From NCBI GenBank assembly GCA_000701725.1, contig JNJQ01000011.1, forward strand, positions 16,982 through 80,981: a DNA stretch of 64,000 nucleotides, in the 5' to 3' direction. This DNA is from Erysipelotrichaceae bacterium NK3D112 (GTDB lineage: Bacteria > Bacillota_I > Bacilli_A > Erysipelotrichales > Erysipelotrichaceae). The position numbers were made by a program, and so were the translations under genes. The notes below the pieces were generated by a model. It had not been told where the DNA came from. It worked only from the letters and a program-made list of their open reading frames with translations, and made no database searches. Each line of letters opens with the position of its first letter. Positions within the stretch are counted from its first letter, which is position 1. Below, in pieces: positions 1 through 9,015 of this stretch.

Positions 1-2
1 CC

Positions 3-572
3 CAGTCACTGGAAACAGACAGCACACCCGACCTGTTTGAAAAATTCAGAAACAGAGTCATTGAATGCCAGCCTGATATGATCGGTGAAATCGGTCTGGA
101 TTATTTTTCACATTGCCATACAAAAGACATCCAGAAAGAATTCTTTGTCAGACAGCTGAAGCTTGCACAGCAGATGAATCTGCCGGTGGATATTCATAAC
201 CGCAAAGCAAGCGCGGACACTCTGGAAATTCTGAAACAATATCCGGTCAGAGGCATCATTCACAGCTACTCCGGTTCCGTCGAAATGGCCATGCTTTACA
301 TCCGGCTTGGATATTACATTTCATTCGGCGCCAGTGTTCTGTTTGCCAATGCCAGAAAACCGGCGGAAGTAATCCGCGCTGTTCCATTGGAGCGCATATT
401 GATTGAAACAGACGCTCCTTACCAAAGCCCGATCAGAGATCATCGCCATGAGCCGGCCGATGTTGTGCGCATATACAGCGCAATCGCACAAATTAAGGAA
501 ATCCCCTCAGCTGAACTCATGCAGACTGTGTCAGACAACTTTGACAATGTGTTCCATCCGGGCAGTTTCTGA
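3..572 (+). CDS. TatD family hydrolase, 5' end cut off by window
   Basis: C-terminal part of a TatD-type metal-dependent DNase (amidohydrolase-like TIM barrel). The frame is open back to the window edge, so the true start and the N-terminal HxH metal ligands lie outside. Visible family motifs are GEIGLDY, a conserved IHSYSG segment (FHCFSG in most members) and ILIETDAPY near the C-terminus, where the Glu and Asp contribute to the metal site. The family removes nucleotides from DNA or RNA ends and is thought to act in repair or quality control. The gene ends just before a strong bidirectional terminator shared with the convergent rhamnosidase. Family call is firm; substrate is not known. Confidence 0.9.
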   Translation, partial: QSLETDSTPDLFEKFRNRVIECQPDMIGEIGLDYFSHCHTKDIQKEFFVRQLKLAQQMNLPVDIHNRKASADTLEILKQYPVRGIIHSYSGSVEMAMLYIRLGYYISFGASVLFANARKPAEVIRAVPLERILIETDAPYQSPIRDHRHEPADVVRIYSAIAQIKEIPSAELMQTVSDNFDNVFHPGSF

Positions 573-610
573 ACACAGTTTGACATTATAATGCTCCGTT
601 TCTGATGAGT

Positions 611-659
611 AAAAATGGATACAGCTTCTTCGTTTCAAAGCTGTATCCATGTTTTTTTA
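611..659. terminator. Bidirectional Rho-independent terminator
   Basis: A 13-bp perfect stem (615-627 with 638-650) is flanked by an A run on the left and a T run on the right, so it can end both the TatD-like gene (+) and the rhamnosidase gene (-). Confidence 0.9.
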
Positions 660-3383
660 CTGTTTTTCAAACGGCACTGTCTTTACAAAATCGCGCATGG
701 AATCAATGATTGAAAGATCCATACCAAGGAACGGCATTTCCATGATCCGGTTCAATGTGAGATGTCTGCTTTCCACATCTGAGATTGACATGTAATACAG
801 CTGCGGAATCCGTTTCAGCATTTCGTCGCGGATTAAAGCGTTTGCAGACAGATCACAGATGAATGAGTCACCGTCATACACCATCCGCACATTGTGTTCT
901 GAATGAATCTCATAATCGTATGAACCGCCGCCAAGGACCGTTTCATCGCATTGCGGAAGAATCACCTTTGCCTTGCATGCATAAGGAATCTCAAGATGCA
1001 CATGGACGGTTCCGTTTTCTTCTGTCTTCCAAGCAATGGTATATTTTCCGGATGCCGATCTGTATTCACAGTTCACACTGCTGAAGTATCCGCTGATCAA
1101 AGGCTGAATCTGAACTTCCCGGAATCCGTCTTTCAACGGTCTGATACCGGCCAGTCCCGTATAAAGGAATTCACACACATTGCCATAGGCATAATGGTTC
1201 AGAGAGTTCATCCCGCTGCCGCTGAGTGAGCCGTCTGAAAGAATCGAATTCCACCGTTCCCAGATCGTTGTCGCACCGAGTTTGACTTCATTGAGCCAGC
1301 CGGGATATTCCTCATTGAGCAGGAAGTGAAGCGCCTCTCTTTCCATGCCGTTTTCAGCCAGAATCTGCACCAGATTGGGAGCGCCGGCGAAACCGCAGCG
1401 GATGCGGTATGCGTCTTTTTCAAATCTCTTTCTGAGTCCTTTGATGATCTCATCTTTGTTTCTGTAAATTCCAAAGCGCAATGCGAGCAGATATCCGGTC
1501 TGGGTATCCACGCATAATCTGCCGGTATTGGAGAAATACTCATTGAGAATATTCTCTTTCAGCTGTTCTCTGATTGTTCTCAGATCAGACTGGTCAATGC
1601 CAAGATCCTCTCCGTATGCGATGGTCTTTTTCAGGCTTTCACAGAAATACATCGAAGCCACATAATCATCATCAGTTCCTCCGCGCATGCTTTGTTCCGT
1701 GACCCCATCCAGAGCAAGCCAGTCGCCGAACTGCATATGGCCTTTGATCATATACTGATCGTTCACCATATGCTTCAGGCAATAGTCAATCCACATGCGC
1801 ATCATGCGGTATCCGATTTCATAGAAATGCGCATTGGCATAATAACGTTTCAGCGCATCGCAGATAAACACCACCGCATCTCCCCAGATCTGACAGGAGC
1901 CTCCCAGAAACCCCTGCATCGGGAAGTAGTTCGGAATGGCGCCGTCATGTTTCAGCTGATAATGATGCAGATGAAGGAGGAAGCGCTCATAGAAGGCACA
2001 GCAGTCCGCGTTGAAGCATGCGGTCGGCGCGAACATCTGCGCATCCCCTGTCCAGCCAAGCCGCTCATCACGCTGCGGACAGTCGGTGGGAATCTCGACG
2101 AAGTTATCCATCTGTGAGTAGAAGGCGTTCTGATAGAGACGGTTTACCAGCGGATTGGAACATTCAAACGCTCCGGTCCGTTCCACATCTGACGCAATCT
2201 GCACTGCCACAAAATCAGCCGGATTGATCTCATTGATTCCGTTCACACGCACATAGCGGAAACCGTAATAGGTGAAATGGGGACGGACGGTATGTGCCGT
2301 ATTGCCGGCTGTATATTCAAAGCGGGCTTTTGCGCTGCGGTAGTTCTCATTGCAGAAGCAGCCCTTCTGAAGCACTTCGCCATATTCAAGCAGGATTGTC
2401 TGCCCTTCTTTCAGTCTGCCGGCAAACTGCACAAAGCCGGCGATATTCTGACCGAAATCCAGAACGGTTTCATCAGCCTCAGTTCGGATCACTTCCGCCA
2501 CATTGAATTCGCCGCACTGTCTGAGCGCAATTCCTTTTTTTGCGCATAACGGCCTGTCAATTTCAGTCACTGCGGCGGGATATACACCACCGGGAATTGC
2601 AGATTCATCAATCACTTCCCCGTCATAAATCGAGCTTTCACGGATCGCGGATGAGCGGTACTGCCAGTCTTTGCCGGTTGCGATGATGCGCTCATTTCCG
2701 TTTTCATCCGTCAGATGAATTTCCGCAATCAGAAGGAAGCTATCGCCATAGACGTTATCCGTTCCGTCCAGACCGAACCTGCCTTTGTACCAGCCGTTGC
2801 CAAGCAGCACTTCGATCCGGTTAACGCCTTTGTGAATCTGACCGGTAATATCATAGGTCTGATATTCATATTCATCCTCATAATCCCAAAGACCCGGCGC
2901 AAGATAAGTGTCCGAGATCTTTTCCTGATTCAGATAAGCCTCATACAGGCCAAGTCCGCAGATATAGAGTCTTGCCGCAAGCGGCTTTTTTTCTGAAGTG
3001 AATTCATGGAAAAAAACCGGATGATTCGCGATATCTTCGGAAGTTGTGATCCACTCTGCCTGAAAGGTCTGACCCATCATGCCGGTTTCAAAGAAAGCAT
3101 CCTCATCGCTGAAGACTGTTTTCTCTTCATTGATCAATGCTTTGACGCGCACATAATAGCGTGTGCATGCCTCACGTCTGAATTCCAGACCGGTTTCTGC
3201 GAGGGGATCCGCATCTGCGGAATAAACAATCTGCGTGAAGTCTTTGTCTGTGCTGACTTCCGCGGTGAATACCGCAGATACATCCTCACTCACTTCTTCC
3301 ACATGGAATGTGAGTGCCGCTTTTTCAAAATCATAGCCGATCGGATTTCTGATTCCGTTGATACGCAAATGCCTGATTCTCAT
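657..3383 (-). CDS. Alpha-L-rhamnosidase, GH78 family
   Basis: Cytoplasmic GH78-type enzyme that releases L-rhamnose from rhamnosides; no signal peptide is visible. The diagnostic stretch PTDCPQRDERLGWTGD sits around residues 431-447 and opens the (alpha/alpha)6 barrel, with the acidic residues typical of the active site. The N-terminal 400 residues look like the usual beta-sandwich domains, and the last 120 residues form the C-terminal beta domain. At 908 residues it has a normal length for bacterial GH78. Its start lies one base after the stop of the upstream HAD-like gene, so the two are co-transcribed and probably translationally coupled. With the importer just upstream, the likely job is intracellular cleavage of imported rhamnose-containing glycosides. 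Exact substrate is unknown. Confidence 0.93.
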   Translation of the reverse strand: MRIRHLRINGIRNPIGYDFEKAALTFHVEEVSEDVSAVFTAEVSTDKDFTQIVYSADADPLAETGLEFRREACTRYYVRVKALINEEKTVFSDEDAFFETGMMGQTFQAEWITTSEDIANHPVFFHEFTSEKKPLAARLYICGLGLYEAYLNQEKISDTYLAPGLWDYEDEYEYQTYDITGQIHKGVNRIEVLLGNGWYKGRFGLDGTDNVYGDSFLLIAEIHLTDENGNERIIATGKDWQYRSSAIRESSIYDGEVIDESAIPGGVYPAAVTEIDRPLCAKKGIALRQCGEFNVAEVIRTEADETVLDFGQNIAGFVQFAGRLKEGQTILLEYGEVLQKGCFCNENYRSAKARFEYTAGNTAHTVRPHFTYYGFRYVRVNGINEINPADFVAVQIASDVERTGAFECSNPLVNRLYQNAFYSQMDNFVEIPTDCPQRDERLGWTGDAQMFAPTACFNADCCAFYERFLLHLHHYQLKHDGAIPNYFPMQGFLGGSCQIWGDAVVFICDALKRYYANAHFYEIGYRMMRMWIDYCLKHMVNDQYMIKGHMQFGDWLALDGVTEQSMRGGTDDDYVASMYFCESLKKTIAYGEDLGIDQSDLRTIREQLKENILNEYFSNTGRLCVDTQTGYLLALRFGIYRNKDEIIKGLRKRFEKDAYRIRCGFAGAPNLVQILAENGMEREALHFLLNEEYPGWLNEVKLGATTIWERWNSILSDGSLSGSGMNSLNHYAYGNVCEFLYTGLAGIRPLKDGFREVQIQPLISGYFSSVNCEYRSASGKYTIAWKTEENGTVHVHLEIPYACKAKVILPQCDETVLGGGSYDYEIHSEHNVRMVYDGDSFICDLSANALIRDEMLKRIPQLYYMSISDVESRHLTLNRIMEMPFLGMDLSIIDSMRDFVKTVPFEKQ

Positions 3384-3384
3384 A

Positions 3385-4029
3385 TCATTCTCCTTCTGCT
3401 TTGCGGATCAGGATTCCCGCATTCTGATTCCGGAAATCTCTGATGTGATAATCACTGTAAAATGAAGCTTCACTCTGACCGACCGCCACACACCTCAGAT
3501 CTGCTGCGCGCACCATAGCCGCGGCTGCGGATGAGCTGACAAAAGCAACACATTCCTGCTTCTGCAGATCCAGTGCGTCAGCTGCTTTGACAAATGCGTC
3601 CGTCTGCGGTTCATCGCAGGATGGAAGGATGCGGTCAAACAATGATGCGATGTGAAGAGATTCCATGACCGTGTATGCGCAGTCCTCATAAACAAGCAGA
3701 GCTGTGATATATCCGTCTTCTCTGGCCTGGCGGATAAATTCACGGATTCCCGAAGTCAGCGCATTCGTGCTGATCTCTGCGAGAGCTTCCTTAAAATACT
3801 GATCTTTCCGTTTGCAAAGGTCTTTGAGTTCGCGCTCTGAGCAGGAAACATTGCCGATATCCAATAACAGCCCAAGGGCTCTTTCAGAAGGCATGGCTTT
3901 CACCAGCTCATAATCATTCGCGTCCAGTCTGCAGCCCTTCTCTTCGCAGATGCGTTCGAATGCTGAGAAGCGGAAACCGCTGATATCCGCAATCACGCCG
4001 TCAAACTGAAAGATCAATCCTTTAATCAT
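3385..4029 (-). CDS. HAD-fold protein lacking catalytic residues (pseudo-phosphatase)
   Basis: A 214-residue protein resembling the beta-phosphoglucomutase-like HAD group in overall layout: an N-terminal IFxFDGVIAD segment, a helical cap, and a C-terminal Rossmann half ending in a VAVG strand. The catalytic set is degraded. The nucleophile Asp of motif I (DxDG) is Gln (FQFDGV), motif II has no evident Thr/Ser-centred signature (LLVYED), motif III lacks the expected KPxP, and motif IV (usually FEDAPAG) reads FVSSSAAAA with no acidic metal ligand. The frame is intact and tightly linked to the rhamnosidase, so it is probably not random decay. It may be a sensor or binding protein. Function unknown. 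Confidence 0.75.
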   Translation of the reverse strand: MIKGLIFQFDGVIADISGFRFSAFERICEEKGCRLDANDYELVKAMPSERALGLLLDIGNVSCSERELKDLCKRKDQYFKEALAEISTNALTSGIREFIRQAREDGYITALLVYEDCAYTVMESLHIASLFDRILPSCDEPQTDAFVKAADALDLQKQECVAFVSSSAAAAMVRAADLRCVAVGQSEASFYSDYHIRDFRNQNAGILIRKAEGE

Positions 4030-4050
4030 ATGGTCAATACTCCGGTTTCT

Positions 4051-4070
4051 AAAAAACCTGCGTCCGCAGG
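4051..4070 (-). terminator. Intra-operon terminator between importer and HAD/rhamnosidase
   Basis: On the minus strand a GC-rich stem (CCTGC/GCAGG, 4-nt loop) is followed by six T. It lies only 21 bases before the HAD-like start, leaving no room for a separate promoter downstream, so the HAD and rhamnosidase genes must be read through it. Confidence 0.8.
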
Positions 4071-4086
4071 AGTCAGAAAGGATGGT

Positions 4087-4120
4087 CTCAGAATCTCCTG
4101 ATTATGCAGGAGATTCTGAG
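4087..4120 (-). repeat. 14-bp perfect inverted repeat, intercistronic hairpin
   Basis: Arms 4087-4100 and 4107-4120 pair perfectly with a 6-nt loop just after the last importer gene. There is no T run next to it, so it looks like an mRNA-stabilising or processing hairpin rather than a terminator. Confidence 0.75.
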
Positions 4121-4131
4121 CTGAAGTTCAT

Positions 4132-5091
4132 TCAATGCGTCTTTCTGAACAGGCTGAGAATTCTCTGTTCGTTGTTCAGATAAATCAGGAAGCCGACCAG
4201 CAGAAGCGCTGATACGACCTGCTGTACGGAGCTGTTGACCATGAGTCTGACATAGGTCAGAGAAATGAATGCCATGGATACAGCGCCAAGAAGATATCCG
4301 AGTTTGTCATTGGAGAATCTGCCGATATATCCGCCGATGAACATTGGCAGGAAAGCGGTGAACATGATGCCGATGGAACCGAAGTTGAGCGACATCTGAA
4401 TACTGCCGGTGGTGGTTGCGGAGATGAAACCCTGCGCACCCATGAGCAGTCCCGCCGCACCATAGCAGATCAGTGCATTCTTCTTTTCTTTGATTCCGGT
4501 ATTGACCGCCACCCTCTGGCCGGAAAGCAATGCCTTGTAATCGTAGCCGAAGGTGGTCTGATCAAACAGGATCACCATGAAGATCAATGCGCAGACAATG
4601 ATGATCAGATAGCTTGGAATTGTGCCGAAGCCAAGCAGCTCCTTGTTGTTGATGAAGGAGATGCCGTGGCCGTCCGTGATGGAGTATGCGAGGCCTTCAT
4701 AGAAGAGCGCCACGCCCAGAGAGATGATCATCGGCGGCAGTTTCAATGTGATATAAACGAAACCGCTGAGCAGACCGAGAAGCAGTCCGAAGAGCAGGGA
4801 AAGAGCCAGCATGGGCACCGGTCCCAGTCCGTATTTCAATGTGATTGTGGAACTGAGCACCGATGACAATAACGCGATGGAGCCGACCGAGAAATCGAAC
4901 CTGCCTGAATTCAGATTGATCGAAAGTGCGTATGTGACCAGGATGACGTTCGCCACCGCTCTGATCAGTGTCAGAACATGCAGGGAACTTTCAAACATTG
5001 CCACGCCCTTTGCCATGCAGATCAGATTTGTGATGACACACACCAGCAGCGGGATGGCCGCCGTGCATGCCAGTCTCTTTCCTTTGCTCAT
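4132..5091 (-). CDS. ABC transporter permease, RbsC-like
   Basis: 319-residue polytopic membrane protein of the ribose/galactose-type ABC permease family, with about eight to ten hydrophobic segments and the characteristic Asn-rich cytoplasmic loop before the conserved AINTG-type region (here VAVNTGIKEKKN). It forms the channel of a carbohydrate importer together with the second permease (6371-7348). It is the last of the four importer genes and lies 31 bases after the binding-protein gene. The family is clear; rhamnose or rhamnoside specificity is inferred from the neighbours. Confidence 0.9.
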   Translation of the reverse strand: MSKGKRLACTAAIPLLVCVITNLICMAKGVAMFESSLHVLTLIRAVANVILVTYALSINLNSGRFDFSVGSIALLSSVLSSTITLKYGLGPVPMLALSLLFGLLLGLLSGFVYITLKLPPMIISLGVALFYEGLAYSITDGHGISFINNKELLGFGTIPSYLIIIVCALIFMVILFDQTTFGYDYKALLSGQRVAVNTGIKEKKNALICYGAAGLLMGAQGFISATTTGSIQMSLNFGSIGIMFTAFLPMFIGGYIGRFSNDKLGYLLGAVSMAFISLTYVRLMVNSSVQQVVSALLLVGFLIYLNNEQRILSLFRKTH

Positions 5092-5122
5092 ATGATTACC
5101 CCCGCTTCAATTGCATGAAGCC

Positions 5123-6349
5123 TTATTTCTTTAAATTCTGGATTTCTTCGAAACTGTATGCGGATACGAACTTCGCGAAGTCATCATAAGATGCGCCGAA
5201 GAGTGTATCGAGCATTGCTCTGGTGTAAGCGGGATCCTCTGTGGAGGAGTCAACCGCATAGAATTTTTCCGCTTCTTCCGCACTTGTGGCAACCCAATAG
5301 CCCTGGCTCAGCGCAAGCGCTTCACCGTTTGCGGTTCTGATCGGCTTGCCCTGGACAGCGGAGAGAGTGGCCATGAAGATCGGGCCGATGGATGCGGAAT
5401 ATTTGCCTGCCAGATAGTTCAGGACACCGGACTTCATGGCTGCCACGGCATCAGCTGTATAGGAGTCAACTGTTGCCAGCTGCTGTGATTCCTGCTTGAA
5501 GGCTGCGAATGTGTCAAGACCGCTGCCGACTGTGAGCAGAACCTCAACATTGGGATTGTTCGCTGCTTCGGCGAGTTTGCCGAACCATGCGTCATCGAAG
5601 TCATAGCCGCCGATGTAGCTGACAACTTCTACAGAGCCGATCTTTGCCGGTTCAAGCTGACAGTTCATTTCATAGATCTTGCCGATCATGGAGCCAAAGT
5701 CGCTTGCGCCGTTATATGTGCCGCCGCCTGCTTCACACATGGCGACTAACATGCCTGCTGTTCTGTAGATGTGCATGTCTGTGTAGTAAGGAGTTGCGCC
5801 GCCGAAGATCGCGAACTTTGTCTTGCCCTGGTCAAGATAGAACTTGGCCATGTCATAGCCTGCCTGGAATTCTGTTGCAAGATCCGGTCCGATTGCGCCG
5901 ACATAGTATTCGTTGTCCTTGAATTCGGCATATTCCTCATCGGAGAGTGTTCCGGTTGCGACTGCGTAGTAAACCTTGTTTTCCGCGCACTTGCGGATCT
6001 GGGCGGGACGGTCGCTGGAAGCGAATGAGATGATTGCCTTGCAGTTGTTGGCGATGAAGTTGTCGATTGCGCTTGCCTCGGCAGCCGCATCGGTCAGTTC
6101 ATCGGAGTACATGAATGTGACATTGTACTGTTTTGCAATGTAGTTTTCGTAGTAGGAACGGAATGCGAGAGCTTCCGCACCTGTCGCATCTGCCACAAGA
6201 ACACCGATCTTGACATTCTTGGAATCATCGATGCCGCCTTCGGATGCGGAATCGCCGCCTGAGGATGAGCCGCCGCCGGAGCAGGCAGCCAGTGTGAATG
6301 TGAGTACAAACGAGAGTGCCAGAACTAAGATTTTTCTGAATGATTTCAT
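5123..6349 (-). CDS. Sugar-binding lipoprotein of ABC importer
   Basis: Extracytoplasmic solute-binding protein. Residues 1-23 form a lipoprotein signal peptide ending in a lipobox (TLAAC), followed by a Gly/Ser-rich tether. From about residue 45 a type-1 periplasmic-binding fold begins (KIGVLVAD, then a repeated Rossmann-like pattern). It resembles the DUF3798-like binding proteins often found beside RbsAC-type genes, but that name is from memory. It sits between the two permease genes and is 21 bases downstream of the second. Ligand unknown; L-rhamnose or a rhamnoside is the best guess from context. Confidence 0.85.
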   Translation of the reverse strand: MKSFRKILVLALSFVLTFTLAACSGGGSSSGGDSASEGGIDDSKNVKIGVLVADATGAEALAFRSYYENYIAKQYNVTFMYSDELTDAAAEASAIDNFIANNCKAIISFASSDRPAQIRKCAENKVYYAVATGTLSDEEYAEFKDNEYYVGAIGPDLATEFQAGYDMAKFYLDQGKTKFAIFGGATPYYTDMHIYRTAGMLVAMCEAGGGTYNGASDFGSMIGKIYEMNCQLEPAKIGSVEVVSYIGGYDFDDAWFGKLAEAANNPNVEVLLTVGSGLDTFAAFKQESQQLATVDSYTADAVAAMKSGVLNYLAGKYSASIGPIFMATLSAVQGKPIRTANGEALALSQGYWVATSAEEAEKFYAVDSSTEDPAYTRAMLDTLFGASYDDFAKFVSAYSFEEIQNLKK

Positions 6350-6370
6350 GTTTTCCTCCCTCCTTAGTTT

Positions 6371-7348
6371 TTATCTGGGTAATATTGTCTTCCTGCCGTC
6401 ATTCATGGAAATGAAGACCACGAGCAGGAATATCACTGCTTTGACCATCTGGGAAATGCCTGAGTTCAGATTCATCATCAGCATGATCTGGCTTAACAGT
6501 GTCATGGACAGTGCGCCGATCGATGCCGAATAGATTCTGGAACGGGCGCCGCCGGATACGGGCATTCCGCCGAATACGATGGAGATGATGACATCCATAC
6601 CGACGCTGCTGGCCGTGTTGCGGGACAGGGTCGGTGCATAGGTGATGGTTAAGAATGCCCCTAGACCAACCCCAAGGCCTGCCAGTGCGAAGGCACAGAT
6701 GGCAAGTTTTGAATTGTTCAGTCCGCTGAGCGCTGCGCATACCGGATTGCCGCCCATGAATTTTTCCTGTCTGCCCAGTTTGAGAAAACTGAAAGCGAAG
6801 ACACAGACCGCAAGGTATGCAAGCAATACAATCAGCTTGAAGCCGATCGTGTTGATTGACGATACAGCTTCAGCCGGAACCTGGATGATATCACCGGTGC
6901 CGTTGGTCCCGATCAGCATCAATACCGCCGCATTGAGCAGTGAGAGCATTGCGATCGTTGTGACAAAGACCGGTAGGTTGAATACAGAAGCCAGAACCGA
7001 ACAGGTTAACGAGATGATGACTGCCGAAGCGATACATGCGCCAAGCATCATCACAAGGCTTTCCGTTCTGCCGTATACCATGGCTCCGATCAGGGCACTG
7101 ACACACATGTTGGCGCCAAGGGAGATATCGAAGGAGCCCAGTGTGTAGATAAAGATCGCGCCGGTTGCCACGACAATGACAATCACCGACTGATTTAGAA
7201 TGTTCTTGAGACTGTAGGGAATGTTGATGTCCTGAACAATGGCGAAGGCCATGAACAGGGCAAACAGAATGACAAGGCCGGCCGCCGGTGCGAAGCTGAA
7301 CAGCATTCTGCGCAGTTTTTCCCGTTTCAGGATTTTTTCGTTATCCAT
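6371..7348 (-). CDS. ABC transporter permease, RbsC-like
   Basis: 325-residue membrane protein, second permease subunit of the importer. It has the family's multiple hydrophobic helices, including an early GxFDISLGANM-type segment typical of BPD_transp_2 permeases. It starts 12 bases after the ATPase gene. Two different permeases imply a heterodimeric channel, unlike the E. coli ribose system with one RbsC. Confidence 0.9.
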   Translation of the reverse strand: MDNEKILKREKLRRMLFSFAPAAGLVILFALFMAFAIVQDINIPYSLKNILNQSVIVIVVATGAIFIYTLGSFDISLGANMCVSALIGAMVYGRTESLVMMLGACIASAVIISLTCSVLASVFNLPVFVTTIAMLSLLNAAVLMLIGTNGTGDIIQVPAEAVSSINTIGFKLIVLLAYLAVCVFAFSFLKLGRQEKFMGGNPVCAALSGLNNSKLAICAFALAGLGVGLGAFLTITYAPTLSRNTASSVGMDVIISIVFGGMPVSGGARSRIYSASIGALSMTLLSQIMLMMNLNSGISQMVKAVIFLLVVFISMNDGRKTILPR

Positions 7349-7360
7349 AAGATCCGCTCC

Positions 7361-8851
7361 TTAAATCATGTATTGAATCACATCCGCTTCAGAAAGCTCC
7401 TTTGAGCGGAACAGTTCTTTTTTCAAAGCGCCGTCTTTCATGACCAGAATGCGGTCGCTCATGCCGATCAGCTCTGCCATTTCCTCTGAGATCAGAAGAA
7501 TGGATTTTCCTTCCTGACGCATCCTGTACATCAACTGATACATCGCCTGTTTGACGCCGATATCAACGCCGCGGGTCGGACAGTCAAGGATCAGGATTTC
7601 GCTTTCCCTTCCCAGCCATTTGCCGAAGGCGACTTTCTGCTTGTTGCCGCCGGACAGTGCCGACACATACTGATCAGCGCCGGTGCATTTGATGCTTAAG
7701 CCGTCAATCTGCTTCTGCACATATTTCTTTTCATTGCCCGGCAGGATCAGGAAGCCTGATACGGCAAACTTGTCCAGACCGGCAATGGCGATGTTGTCTT
7801 TGATGCTTGCCTCGGTATTGAGCGATTCCGTATCACGGTCCTTGGCAACATATCCCATCTGCATCTTCATCGCTTCCGCGATGGTATTGACCTTTTTGCC
7901 ATGCACACTGAATTCGCCGCTTTCGCATTTCTCCGCCGCGAAGAGCACCTTGCCGAGTGTATGCATGCCGCAATGAGAGAGTCCGCCGATTCCCAGGATC
8001 TCGCCTTTGTGAAGTTCGAAGGAGAAATGATCGAGCTGGTTGGTATGGCAGAGGTTCTCCGCTTTGAGCACAACCTCCTCACCCGCCGGATCGCCATAGT
8101 CATCACGGTAATAGCTGCCGGAGAGCTCACGGCCGATCATTGAGGTCTTGATCGCGTCCTCATCGAATTCCGCCTTGTTAAAGGTTGTGATGATGGAGCC
8201 ATCGCGCAATACGGTCAGCCGGTCGCAGACATGCATGATCTCATCGAGGTCATGGGAGATGAAGATGACCGTACCGTTTTCCTTTTTCATCTTTTCCATG
8301 ATGGCGTAGATGATGTCTCTGCCCTTCTGGGAAAGAGCAGTTGTGGTTTCATCAACAACCAGAACTTTCGGATTGTTTGCCATGACCTTGGCAATTTCGA
8401 TCAGTTTGCGGTCCTGGAAATCAAGCATCGCGGTCACCTGTGAAGCGCTGATATGATCCGCGCCGATCTGATTGAGCGCTGTCTGCGCCTCATTGATCAT
8501 CCGCTTCCGGTCCACAAACGGTCCCTTTTTAAACCGCTGCGATTCAGAGAGGAAGATGTTTTCGGCAACGCTGACACCGGGAACCGTTCCGTTTTCCTGC
8601 ACGATCATGCCGACGCCTTTTTTCAGGGCGTCATTCATGCTGGAAGGATTCCAGGGGTTTCCCATAAACAGCATTTCACCGCTGTCGCATTTCTGCATGC
8701 CTGCGTAAATCGAAGTCGCGGTTGACTTGCCTGAACCGTTTTCCCCGATGAGTCCGAGGATCTCTCCCTCATAAGCTTCAAAGGAAACATTGTTCAGAGC
8801 GATGGTGGAACCGAACCGTTTGTTCATGTTTCTGATTTCTACTGTTTTCAT
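7361..8851 (-). CDS. Sugar ABC transporter ATPase, two ABC domains (RbsA/MglA type)
   Basis: 496-residue cytoplasmic ATPase with duplicated nucleotide-binding domains. Domain 1 has Walker A GENGSGKST near residue 37 and Walker B LVVDE. Domain 2 has a degenerate Walker A (GGLSHCGMHT) but a good signature LSGGNKQK and Walker B LILDCPT. The weak second P-loop is usual in this family. It is the first gene of the importer operon, divergent from the AraC regulator at 9016, with a cre-like site between. It powers uptake through the two permeases and the lipoprotein. Confidence 0.92.
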   Translation of the reverse strand: MKTVEIRNMNKRFGSTIALNNVSFEAYEGEILGLIGENGSGKSTATSIYAGMQKCDSGEMLFMGNPWNPSSMNDALKKGVGMIVQENGTVPGVSVAENIFLSESQRFKKGPFVDRKRMINEAQTALNQIGADHISASQVTAMLDFQDRKLIEIAKVMANNPKVLVVDETTTALSQKGRDIIYAIMEKMKKENGTVIFISHDLDEIMHVCDRLTVLRDGSIITTFNKAEFDEDAIKTSMIGRELSGSYYRDDYGDPAGEEVVLKAENLCHTNQLDHFSFELHKGEILGIGGLSHCGMHTLGKVLFAAEKCESGEFSVHGKKVNTIAEAMKMQMGYVAKDRDTESLNTEASIKDNIAIAGLDKFAVSGFLILPGNEKKYVQKQIDGLSIKCTGADQYVSALSGGNKQKVAFGKWLGRESEILILDCPTRGVDIGVKQAMYQLMYRMRQEGKSILLISEEMAELIGMSDRILVMKDGALKKELFRSKELSEADVIQYMI

Positions 8852-8930
8852 ATTTATTCTCTGTTTCAGCTGCCGCTGTCTGATTACATTTTTATATTAG
8901 CGAATTGCAAACAAATAAAATATTGTCAAT

Positions 8931-8944
8931 CGTAACCGCTTTCA
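8931..8944. promoter_or_regulatory. cre-like catabolite repression site
   Basis: The sequence CGTAACCGCTTTCA matches 13 of 14 positions of the CcpA cre consensus TGWAANCGNTNWCA. It lies in the divergent region between the importer operon and the AraC gene, next to a TTGACA on the minus strand (8924-8929). Confidence 0.55.
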
Positions 8945-8989
8945 TAGATATTTTTTGATTATTTTATTAAATTTCATCTATTTAACTGA

Positions 8990-8995
8990 TATAAT
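8990..8995 (+). promoter_or_regulatory. -10 box of the AraC-family gene
   Basis: A perfect TATAAT lies 20 bases before the AraC-type start. The -35 region 17 bases upstream (TTAAAT) is weak. Confidence 0.5.
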
Positions 8996-9015
8996 TTGAT
9001 CAAAGAGGTGAAAAT

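Noticed and set aside
3385..4029. Annotating the HAD protein as an active beta-phosphoglucomutase
   Set aside because: The nucleophile Asp and the other catalytic motifs are missing.
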